Positions 45,623 to 57,600 of a stretch of 64,000 bases of DNA are shown here, piece by piece. Under the pieces are notes generated by a model that saw only the letters and a program-made list of their open reading frames with translations, ran no database searches and was not told the origin of the DNA. Position numbers and translations under genes: made by a program. Position 1 is the first letter of the stretch, and each line of letters opens with the position of its first letter. Origin of the DNA: Oscheius onirici (lineage: Eukaryota > Nematoda > Chromadorea > Rhabditida > Rhabditidae); NCBI GenBank assembly GCA_932521025.1, contig OW051471.1:12772001-12836000 (forward strand), written 5' to 3'.

Positions 45623-48600
45623 ATGGAACCAGGCGTTCTCAGGTTCTTTTTCAGTCCTTTTTTATAAGAAATATACCGAAAATAGGTACCTGAGAGTGTC
45701 TAACAACGACCAGGACGAAGATGCCGCCTTCGAAAACAGAGTCTGGATCCCAGACTCTCAGCTGGGCTACAGGTTTTTTCTCCCCCTTTTTTCTAAGTTT
45801 ATAATTTTGAAGACTTTGTACCGTCCTGGATAATGGCTATGCCGACGTTCTTGTCGGCTTTCGAGACGAACAGGGATTCTTTGAGAAGGTTGGTTATTTT
45901 TCGTCTTAGCGATTTATCGTGGTTCTACCTGTTCGTCGACCAAAAAAGTTTTGAGTCACCGATCAAGTGTCTGACTTAATTATGGAATAAGGGGGCTTTG
46001 AAACGAACAGATTATATGGAATTGACGGCATTCCATATTTTCCTCATACTGTTTGCAGCTTGTTTTAACCGAAAGTGTAACTTTTCCTGCCTAAGTGTGA
46101 AACAAGATGGAGCAGCTACAGCCTTTCTTAACACTTCCAAAAGCCGGTTGTTTTGCAATTTTTTTAAAAACATTGGTTGAACGGAACGCTTGAAAGCGCC
46201 AGCAGCTGAATAAATGTAGACATCCAGAAAGTTTTTCTTAGTTTCCTGAGCACATTTGAAGTTTTCAGTTTTTATTTTCTGTTTTTTTGCCAATTTTGTA
46301 CAACTTTGAATCATTCTAAACCCTTTTCATGGTAACTTTTTGACTCTCATATTTGTTCCTAGTTTTGAACCCAAGGTAAATCCGTGTACTGAAATTTTCC
46401 TTCATTTCTTCCACAATTCCTTTATTTTGATCCTGTTGCAAAGCAAAACTATTTTTAAGCTTCCACTTGTTTTCGAAATTTCATCGCTTGCTCGAGGGGT
46501 TAAAAATACGCTCCATCAGCTGTTTCTCTCCACGCTTCGAATCGCTTTTTGAAGGCCCCACGATTTCTCGTATTGCATGCTTGTTCAGTTGCTCTCACGT
46601 GTTGGTGTAAGACATCCCCTCCTCCCTCTCTCCCTCGCCGGGTGAGGAGTGTTCATCAATTGCTGATGGCGCTGAAAAATACGTTACACCAAAAGAGAGA
46701 GAGAGAAAGAGATTTGCATTACGCAATGTGGAAAAGAACAGTTGCCGGGTTCAGCGAGTGGAAAGAACGGCTCGTTAATCAAAAATAGAAGGATCGGGCC
46801 GAAGAAAAGACCGACTGGAGCTGGTTGGCTGCAAGAACTGGGAAGTGATGTTGCCAGAGTGTACACGAAAGAAGTCAAAACTAACAAGAAAACCCGGGGG
46901 TTTATGAAAGTTTTTCTGACAGAATCAGTGCTCAAAAATCACCCGATTCTGTAGCATAACTTTCGGCTTGTCTCTTTCCATCTAGTAGCTATACAAACAA
47001 CGTTTTTTGGCAGTTTATAAGTAGCCTTTTGTGGCCAGGTCATTTTCCTCATTTCGGCCACTGAAGCCCAGATATTGAGCCTTGTTGCTCGTCTTATCAT
47101 TTTGTTGTGATCGATAATGACTGTGCTATTTTCCAAGACATTTTTGACCTGAACCAAGATTTTTTTGATCAGAACTAGGGTTGAGAAGACCAAGACCAAG
47201 CTGATCTCTTCTACTGTTCCCATTGACTGAACTAAAAGTGTTCGCCTCAAAACCTTTCCCGTCTCCCTCCTCCTTCGAAACATAGCAGTTGTCACCTGGC
47301 AAGGGTCATTTGCTAAAAACACCGTTGTTCCAGTGAGGGGATCGTAAAAAGAGCTCAATGACCTGTAAAAGTATAGCATATTTTCCAGAAAAGAGTCGAG
47401 AAAAATGGAGTCCAATCTACGAGTAGGAATTGCCTGGCCGACGATCTCTGTTGCCTCACAGAGCCCAATTCAGCGACTGTTTTGGACTCACTCAGTAGAA
47501 GATATCAGCAAGGAGTCATTCATGTGAGTCAGAAATTTGATTATAGTCTGAAAATCAAAGCCAGAAAAAAAGTTCTTAAAAGTTACGTGTAAACATTGAA
47601 TACTCAGCCGAGCTCACAGCTCGCTGCGCTTTTGAAACGTTGGACAAAACGATTTTGTAACGGGACCCGTTCAAGCCATTTTCAGTTGAAACTGGGCCCA
47701 AGGTTCCTGAGAAAACTACTCGTTCATTTTTCTTGTCTGTGGTTCCATTGGAAAGAGCGTAGGCGAAACTACAATAATGAATGTTGGCACTTGAACTTTG
47801 CTGATGTAATCGCAGTGAAAAACAGAAAATATCGTTTTTTCCCAGCCATCTTATTATGTAATTTCTGTAGAAATTATTGTAGAACTCGATGCGGCCGTCA
47901 AAATGAGACCGAACACGATAAAAAACACAGTCTGGTTGCTGAGAACTCGTTGCGCCAAGATTTTCGAATCTTTTAAGCCAAAATTTCAAATTTTCTCCAT
48001 TTCGCGCTTATAAAATTTGATGGCAATTTGAATTTAGCCGAAATTTCGTACTCCCGCGCTCTTGTTCAGGTCCCATTTCAAAATCGTGTCGAGACCGCTT
48101 GCAACGAGCAGTCCTTTAATGTGAACTGTGAGCTGTGTATGTCAGCGGGTCTCGCCACGAATTGGAAACAAGGACTGTGTCCTCGGTATTTTTTACCGAC
48201 TATAGAAAATCACACATATTAACACCAAAACAGTCATTTTAGACATATTCCGGTCTCTTCTGCGTAGTCATGAACCCATGGAAAAATCTCCCGATCTATT
48301 CTGAAGAAGTGATGGAAGAGTACCGTTGCTCTGTCGGCGACCATTTTCCTCACGTCTACACAGTTGCGCAGGAGGCATACGATGGAATTCTTCGAGGTTT
48401 GCCTCATTCCCCAAAAACATCTGATTCCTCTCATTTTCAGGCGGAAGAAACCAATCCATTCTGATCACGTTCGTCATCCCATGTTACAACTTGAATTAAT
48501 GCTTTCAGGGGCGAGTCAGGTGCCGGAAAAACGGAGAACACAAAGAAAATAATCGATTTTATTCTGCATTCTTGTGATTCTGACGATGACGGCAGTCTGG

Positions 48601-51600
48601 GATCGGCTGTGGTCACGGCCGGAACTCTGCTGGAAGCTTTTGGGAATGCCAGGACGACGCACAACAATAACAGCAGTCGATTTGTGAGATCGTTTTTGAA
48701 AAAGTGGGAAAATAGAAGTTTAGGGAAAGTTCATGAAGGTTGAGTTTGACGACAATGGAAGGCTGATGTCGTCACAGATTGAATGCTGTGAGTTTTTGTT
48801 TTAACGAAAAAGAGGGTAAGCTCATTTTTGAACAGCTGGGATTTCGTGACGGGAACCACAAAGACGAGCCTTGTCAAGGCAAAGATCATTTTTGAGATTT
48901 TTGGGTCCCGTCACGAAATCACTGGTATGCAACATGCCAATCACTAACGGGACCACGCAATCATAACGTTCTGATGTTGCCATTTCTGTCTCTTTGTCTT
49001 GGTGAACCACTTTGTGGCGGGACCAAAAACTACAAGCACAAATTCAAAATACCGTATTTCTTCTAATAGCACCCCTGTACGCAATTACGTACGCATTTTT
49101 TTCGGGTTGAGGAAAAATTTTCCCAACTTTCCAATTATTTTTCCCATACAGATAGACATCTCAGCTACCAAGGAAAAATAAAAAATAAATTGAAAAATTA
49201 TGTCTTCGCCCCGAAAAAAAATGCGTACGTAATTGCGTACAGGGGTGCTTCTATTAGAGCTTTTACGGTAACCAGACTTTGGAGATTGCCACAAGTTCTG
49301 GGATCTATGATTTTTTTACAACCAGAACTTCTAGATCTTCTCGAAAAGTCCCGAGTCATCAGTCACAATGAGGGAGACAGAAACTTTCACATCTTCTACC
49401 AGATTCTTTCTGAAGTAAGTTCCTAAACACTGTAAAACACAAATAATCCAGGGTCTTCCTGCCAATCTGAAGGCTCGCTTAAAACTCCCAGGATCAGCTG
49501 AATCCTTCAAATTTCTCAATCAGGGAGGAGCATGCAAGACTCCGGACATGGATGATGGGAAACTGATGAAGGCTACTATTGCCGCCATGACCAGATTGGA
49601 TATCGCTGAGACGGAACAGCAGCAGATTTTTGAGCTGGTGGCTGCGTGTGTGATGATCGGAGAGATTAGATTTGGGGAGCGGTCAGGGATGGATTTGAGT
49701 TTTGTCGAGAGGCAAAATGAAGTCGATCATGTGGCTGATCTTCTCCAATTGAAAGCAGGAAGGATAGTCGATGCTTTGACGTCTCCCACGATTAAAATTG
49801 GAGACAAGCTGATCAGGAAGAATCAGAACTTGAAAAAGGTGAGTCATTGTCTCCGTCTCTCTGTCTCTTTGTCCCACTGTCTCTCAATAGTCCATTTTCA
49901 ATGAAGAGCGGCACTTGGGAATTCTTTAAAGGATTTTTTCCATGGTTCTCGACACGAAATTTCCAAAATGACGGCCGTGGCGTTGGATTCTTTACATTCT
50001 TTTTTGTTCAACCTTTTTTTTTGAATTTTCGCAGTTTTCTAGCTGCTTTTTCTCATTTTCGACTGCACTTTCGAACTCAGCGTATAAAACAACGTATTTG
50101 GTGTCAAAAGTAGGAGAAAATCACCGATTTTCAAAGCGGCATGGCTGTTTCAGTGAGAAAACTTCCATTTTATGCCAACCCAGCATTAAAAAGGTTGTTT
50201 TTCAAGGCTTTTGATGACAATTAGGTTTTTATAGGCGTAGAATTGGACTACAACGTCTAAAATGTAAGAAAATGACAAAAAATTACCTAAAAATGAAGAA
50301 GTAGCAAAAATCAGATTTACGCAGGAAATTTCAAAATGGCGCGCAAACATGGGTTCCGCTCTTTGTTGAAAATGGACCATATCCTTTTATTCTCAGTACC
50401 AATCTCTTCCAGACCCTGTTCTCCGCTTCAGCCATGGCTAAAGTCATCTATGAGCGTCTCTTCAACTGGCTCCTCGAGCGCTGTAATGACGTGATCGGCG
50501 AGAAGAACATCGACAGTGAGTTTCTAATTATTCTGGACCTCATGTTGCAATCGTTTCATTACGAGAGAGAGGCTCGTTATTCTTACACAATGCGGCTTTG
50601 TCGCATCCATCATAATTTGTTTACAACCGCCTCTCTCTCTCGAAAAGACTGATGTTTTATAGTGACGGAGTCATCAATGCGTCGGTTCATTGGGGTCTTG
50701 GACATTGCCGGCTTCGAAATCATGCAAAAGAACTCTTTTGAGCAGTTCTGCATAAACTTCACGAATGAGAAATTGCAACAGTTTTTCAACCATTTCATGT
50801 TCATCAAGGAGCAGGTCAGAGGCCGGAAAAAGAATGAAAAATGATTGTTTTTAGGCCGAATACGAAGAAGAAGGAATCAGCTGGAGTCACGTAAACTATG
50901 CGGAGGATCTACAGCCGACGATTGCTCTCTTTGAGAAACCGATGGGAATGTTTTCGCTTCTGGAAGAGGAATGTGTCGTTCCCAATGGCTCAGATCAGAG
51001 TCTTTTGGAAAAGTTCACGGCAAATTTGACAGATACGCAGGTCTTTTCGAAGGCGAAACAGTCTAAAAAGTGAGTTTAGACGATTAATAGCTCTTGGACT
51101 TTTTAAACAAATCTCATTTTCAAAATTTTGAAGAACACTTCCCCAGGGAGATTACCAAGTTTTTTGTGTGATATTTTTTGCAGAAGTATGTTCGACAGCT
51201 AAAAAGATGCTTTAGAAACAAGCTAATCATCCACTTCACCGTCCAACACTATGCCGGAAACGTTGACTACAACATTGACTTCTGGATCGAGAAGAACAGA
51301 GACGTCGTGGAGAATTCTGTGCTTTCTTTGCTATCAGAATCTACACAGCCATTGCTGAAGAAGCTCTTCCCTCCAGGTTTTTCTTTAGTTACTCATCGAA
51401 GAATTTTCAGTCTCTACTGATACAAAGAACCAGCGACGAGGAACAATCTGCAACGCATCTGTCACCTATAATTACCGAGTCAGTGACTGACGATTTTCAG
51501 AATGAAATAGCGAGACTTTCGAATTTCGTCCATTTCTCCCATTTTTGAGTGAATTCATGGTCGAAAGGGTTCTTTTACGCGCTGAATCCGATAAACGTAG

Positions 51601-54600
51601 TTAGAAAGTCTAAAAGTTAATGAAAAATGAAGAAAAACGCGAAATTGGTTCATTCCGAGGGTTCCCGCGCAAATTTTCAAACGAAGGGGGGCGCACCAGT
51701 TACTTTCTCCTTCAACCCATTGATCCCTTTTTGTTCAGAGCCAATTGCAATCTCTGCTTGACTGCTTGAACCTTTCATCTGCTCACTTTGTCCGCTGTGT
51801 CATTCCGAACTATGAAAGAGTTCCGGGCAAAGTTGATGGACCTCTGGTGCTGCATCAGTTGAAGTAGGGGATCTTTAAAAAAAGTATATACAAAAATTCA
51901 GATGCAACGGAGTTCTGGAAGGTATCAGGATCTGTAGGAAGGGATATCCGTCCAGATTGAGCTACTCTGACCTTCTTCAGAGGTATTCTGTTCTGGGTGG
52001 AGCTAGCTTTAGGGCTACTGGAAGAGAGGGTGAGTCTTTTTGAGAGTGAGAGACCGACATACAGGTATTTTGATTGTCTAGAAAAAAACTGGCTGTTGCC
52101 AAACTTTTTCCGCGCCTGATTTTGAAATTTTCGTCACCGCGCACTAATCAAAAAATGAATTTTGCTGACAATTGTTTTATGGGGTTTTTTGACCATGCTG
52201 AATCGATTGGTGATAGTCCCAAACCTTGGAAAACAATCGTTCGTATAGTTAGTTTAAAAAATCATGTGTGTCAAACTTTTGTATCGGAGTGTACTCTGTT
52301 CAGGTTGTCGCCAGCTCCTCACTGCCATCTCCCTCGACAAAGAGCGCTATGCCGTCGGAAAGTCGCGCGTGTTTTTCAAAGTCGGAGTCATTCCCGAGGT
52401 AATAACTCTCCCGAATTACCGATAAATCCTCGGTTACAGCTTGAAGAGCAGCGCCGAAACTATCTATCGAGCATGTTGATCAAACTCCAGTCCTACATTC
52501 GCTGGCATCTCGCCGTCAAGGACGTCGACCTCCGACGCAAGAAGAGCCTCGGAACCGTCATCGTTCAAAACAACGTCCGAATTTTTTCCAACGTCGCCAA
52601 CTGGGAGTGGTACCGTCTGCTCTGTCTGGTTCGACCGCTGATTCCGAAGGACAGGGAAAGGCTGAGGATTGAAGAGTTGGAGAAGAAGATTCATCAGCTT
52701 GAGGCGGAACACGAAAAGTCTCTGAAGGAGAACGAAAAGCTGAACAGGAAGATGACCAAGCTGGAAGAAGAGCATCTGAGAGAGCTGGCTGAATTGAGAA
52801 GGGAAAAGCTGGAAATGGAGGAGAGGCTCAGAAAGGTGGGTATAAAAGAAAGTGGGTTAGGGAATTTTCTTAGAAAAATTACAGTATAATTCGTGTCGAG
52901 ACCCATCTGCTCAAAACCTATTTTTGCATCATTTTTCAGCATGTTCCACTCATTTTCAATCGACTCGGCGTGAAAAACTACACCAGTAACGTATAACGAA
53001 GCGTCAAAAATGTACAAAAACAGCCGAAAAATTGATTGGCGAAAAATTCGTTCTAGAATATTCTAGAAAAAAGTTTTCTAAGAAAAGTCGCTAACCCGAA
53101 AGTATGGGAACGGTTTGGCTTTGGCTGCGTACCAACTACCGTAATCGATACGCAGGTTTTACAAGATAGTGCGCAGACAGATTCAAAATGGCTCCTACCG
53201 TGCTTTCTGCCCACGCCAATTTGACGTTGTTTGCGCACCAACTCGTACAGCCTGCGTATCAATGCCTACCGTAGTCGACCGTCGATATACAGGTCCCCTG
53301 CTTCACAAGTTTGGCAGGCATTTTTTCCCCGTCCCGCACAAATCTGGCCCATATGCTACACAAACCAAATTTCAGCAAGCCGAGTCCACAGCTCGCGAGT
53401 ACCAAGAAAAGACCATTCAACTTGAAAAGGAGCTATCAGAACAGAAGAGACTCAACGAAAAGTCCATTCTTGATCTCAATCGCGACTTCCAAAAACGTCT
53501 TGAAGAAGCTATTGGTGAAGCCGCTTCGAAGACGAAGGATTTTAAGAAGAAACTGGAAGCGGAGATGGAAGAGCTGCAGGCTCAGCTCCAGGCAGCGCTG
53601 AAGGCTAAACAAGAACTGGAGAGGAAGCAGGAACAGAATTCGAGTTCCTGGAAGACTCGATGTGAGGCGGCTGAGAAACAAGCTGACATTTTGAAAGAAG
53701 CTCTGGAGAAATTCAAGGCTGAGAAGGAGAAGGAGATGGAAAAGATGAAGACTGAAATGAATCAGAACGAGGACATTTATGAGCTTCTGGAAAAGAAGTA
53801 CAACGAGCAGCATCAGAAAGTTCTGGTGGGTGCATGGAATTTTTGTTGAGATGACCTTGCGCTTTCAGAAAATGAACGATAGCTTGAGGAACTACGAAAG
53901 AGAACTCGAACAAGCGAAAATGAACAACGAGGATCTGAATAAGGAAATGAAGAGGGTGAGTAGTATCTCTCTACTTCTAAAGTCTGTCCGACTGTGGCCT
54001 ATTTTGAGATAACGCACAAAGGAACAACCAGGGTTCGAGTCCGCCCCGGAACATTTCTTTTTGCAATTTTGTTTTTAGGAGTTACGACCACGCTGAGTTC
54101 GAATATCATATTTTAGGCTTCGATTTTGTGATAAAGACAGTCCTTTAAACCGAAAAAAAGTGAATTTTCCATAAATTAAGTGTAATGGGGGTGATATAGG
54201 GTAATCTACTATGGTAAGTTCGAATATGAGAAAAATAGAGATGACAAAGGTCGTCAAAGACGGCTGGTTTCGAATAAAGTTCTTAACATGACCGGTTTTT
54301 AGACCCAAGATGCATTGGAAAGAGAACTCGAGCAACGAGAAGAGCTCTTGAAAGAGCACGATCAGTGCAGTGCCCTGATTTCCCAGCTCGAGGCGACTAT
54401 TCAAAAGCTTCACGAGGAAATCTCTCATCTGAAGCTGAAAATCGCCAAGCTCGAGAATGAGACGGAAGACGAAAAAAGTCGGAACAAGCGCTACAACGAC
54501 AACATTTCAGATCTCCAAAAGCTCATAACAGAGCTCAATGTAGGTGGAAGTTTTTAACAGCAAAGTACTCAATATTTTAGGATAAAGTAGCCAGATTCGA

Positions 54601-57600
54601 TCAAGTCATGCTGGAGGAGAAGAATAAGAGACGGAAGCTAGAAAAAGAGAAGGAGATTCTCGATGAGCAGCTACAGTACGCCAAGGAGAATTATGACAAG
54701 TTGAGGAAGAAGTACGAGGCTCTGGTAACAGGTTCCTTTTAAAAAATACGAAAAATTTGCAGAAAGACGAGCTCCGGCAACGTGACAACACAATCCGACA
54801 GCTGGAAAAACGGCTGGAGGACAAGGAAGCCGTCATGAAAGACTGTGTCCAGGAATTGAAGCAGTCCCATAAGGCGCGGCTTTCTGAAATGGAGGAGAAG
54901 ATGGAGGATGTTAAGAGGAAGAACAGCAAGTAAGTTGAAGGCTTGTTTTTAAATATGGGATAACTTAGACTGGAATCGGAGAACAGTCTCCAGAAAATGA
55001 AGCTGGAGACAACTTTCGAGAAGGAGGGATCAGTTGATTCTGACTATGGTGAGTTCCAGTAGATTTTTAGTGAATTCATATTGTCAAATAATTTTGTTTT
55101 TTGTCACTTGATATGGTCTGTTCAAAAAGAAAAGGGATTACCGTAAGATTTTAGCTCTTTCCTTCGAGACTCACTTAGCATGCAAAAGTTGGATACTCAG
55201 CCAACAAATTTGAAAGACTAAAATCTTATGGTAATCAATCTTCTTAAACAATCTTCTTTTTGAACAGACCATACCATACAAAATCGCCTGTGGACAGCGA
55301 AGCTGTGGTTAGCTAGTGGTTAGCCGCACTGTTTGAATGATCCTTAATCTCCCAACGTTTTTGCAGCGACAATATTTTTGGCAAAGGAAAAATATGTTGC
55401 AGTGGTAACACCTGTTTCGGTTTATGCGTTTTTAGTAAACAGAAATATCAATTTTCAAAAGTTCTATTTCTGTCCAAGCTACGTTGCAAGGCATTGCAAG
55501 ATCAGTGGCATTGTTGTCATTTTCCCCCTATATTTTTAGCCCTGAACTTCCAAAAGTCATGTGCCTTTATCCTCGCAACATCTCTCACTCTGATATATAG
55601 CTTCGTCTATCTTTCTATCCCACCCCGTGACTTGAACCCGGAAGAAGATTCCAAGCAACAACTGCCAAAAAATATATACTGATCTATTGTCCTGCAGGCT
55701 ACGGAACCACTTCGAGCTATCGGTCGGCTCTTGGACGGCAGTATTCTCTGACTTCCCTGAGCTCGTTCTCTTCGTTTAGAACTCTGAGCAGGAGGAGAGA
55801 AACAGAGCCAGATATGGTTTCTTCTATGTACTCTACACTGCCGAGGTAGGTCGCTTCAGAAAAAAGATCTAAAGAAAGTTCTAGACGCCCATCAATTGAC
55901 TATTCCATGCCTCCAAGCTCTACACTTCACAGATCCAGTTCGACAAGCAATATTGAGAAGGACAAGAAGATTTCTGATCTTGAGAGACAGGTAGAATGAC
56001 ATGTTAAAGAAAACTGAATGAATTTAGGTCCAAACTCTAAATACTGACATGAACATTCAAAGAAGGGAACTGGAAGTCTACAAACAGACCATGTCGACAG
56101 TAGAAGCTGTGGGTATTCAGCTGTCCGTTTACAGTGGAATGAAACTGACAGACACGATTAGTGGGGCGGTATCTTTACCTCCCCCCCCCCCCCCCCCCCA
56201 AACTTGGGTTTTTGGGGGTCGGCGGGGGAAATCTAATTTTTCCAGCTCGCGTTTGCATTTTCCAGCTTTGTCACAGCATTGTTGTAGCCCTGATCACGCT
56301 CTTCAATTTTTCAGAACATTGTGAAACATGAAAATGATGTTTTCACTGTGAAAAATGATTTTTGCTTTGATTAACAAGTTTTGGCTTAAAATCACTTTTT
56401 CACAGTGATAACAGCACGCTTCCCAATGTTCTGCAAAGTTGTAGAGCGTGATCAGGGCTACAACCTTGTATACTGGGATAAGGCTGGAAAATGCAAACGA
56501 GAGCCGGAAAATTTAAATTGCCGCCGCCGCACCCCCCAAAAACCTAAGTTTAGAGGGAGGGGGTAAAGAAACCTGCCCCGATTAAGTAAAAACGACAGAC
56601 AAACTGACAGAACCAACCAGAGGACTAACAGAAAGCTGGCATAATAATAAGATAGTTGAACTTTTCCAGTCAATACGATCAAAGTCAAATTTAGGAACGC
56701 GACCGTCTGATGAACGTCAACCGCTCCCAACAGCTCGATCTGGAAAATGCACAAAGACAGATGAACCGCTCGGAATCCAATGCCGACGCTTTGGCTCTGA
56801 GGCTAAAGCGATCCCAGGAAGACGCAGAGATGTGGAAGAAAAAGCACGAGGATCTGATCAAAGAGTCGAAGAACGAGGTTCTCTTTGAGAGAAAAAGAGC
56901 CTCGGAGAGAATGGATTCGGTCAGGGATGAACACAAACAGCAGCATGCCAGAGTGGAAGCTTTGGAGACGTTCAAGGATGAACTCAACTCGGAACTTTAT
57001 CGTTGTCAAGCGGAACTGGACAGAGCCTTGATGACGATAAGGGATCTAGAGCAGAATGTTCAGTCACAGGTAGGTTTGAGGGACAGAGGGACAGAGAAAC
57101 TCCTTGGTCCATTTCCAACGAAGAGCGGAACCCATGTTTGCGCGCCATTTTGAAATTTCTGCGTAAATCCGATTTTGTTACTTCTTTCACTTTTAGGTTA
57201 TTTTTGACATTTTCTGATATTTTTGACGTTGTAATCGAATTCTACGCCTATAATAACCTAGTTGTCATCAAAAAGACGGGAAAAACAACTCTTTTGATGC
57301 TAGATTGGCATAAATGGAAGGTTTCTCACTACAACAGCCATGCCGCTCGGAAAATCGGTGATTTTCTACCGTTTCTACCGTTACACCAAGTGTAGTTTGT
57401 TCAGCAGCTCAGCGGAAAAAGCGTCGCTGTTATGAAATTCGTGACGGGAACCACGGGGGCAGTCCTTTAACCCATTGCGGCCGGATTCAGTGTTTTTTAG
57501 CTGCATTTTTATGGGTTTTCATCTTTTTTTAGCTTTGTTTTGCTGTTATTTACAGATTATTTTTACCGGTAGACTGAGAACAACAAGGAGATTACCGATA

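Noticed and set aside
46939-47415. Minus-strand frame of 158 codons as a complete gene
   Set aside because: A splice donor and acceptor inside it suggest an exon pair at most; it is kept only as a weak decayed-receptor candidate.
47576-47989. Opposing frames of over 120 codons on both strands
   Set aside because: The interval is dispersed repeat sequence (family D and its surroundings).
52074-52300. N-terminal extension of the myosin exon at 52304
   Set aside because: The stretch is a dispersed repeat also found at 24177-24375.
54020-54060. tRNA B-box-like GGTTCGAGTCC in a myosin intron
   Set aside because: No A box at proper spacing and no acceptor stem.
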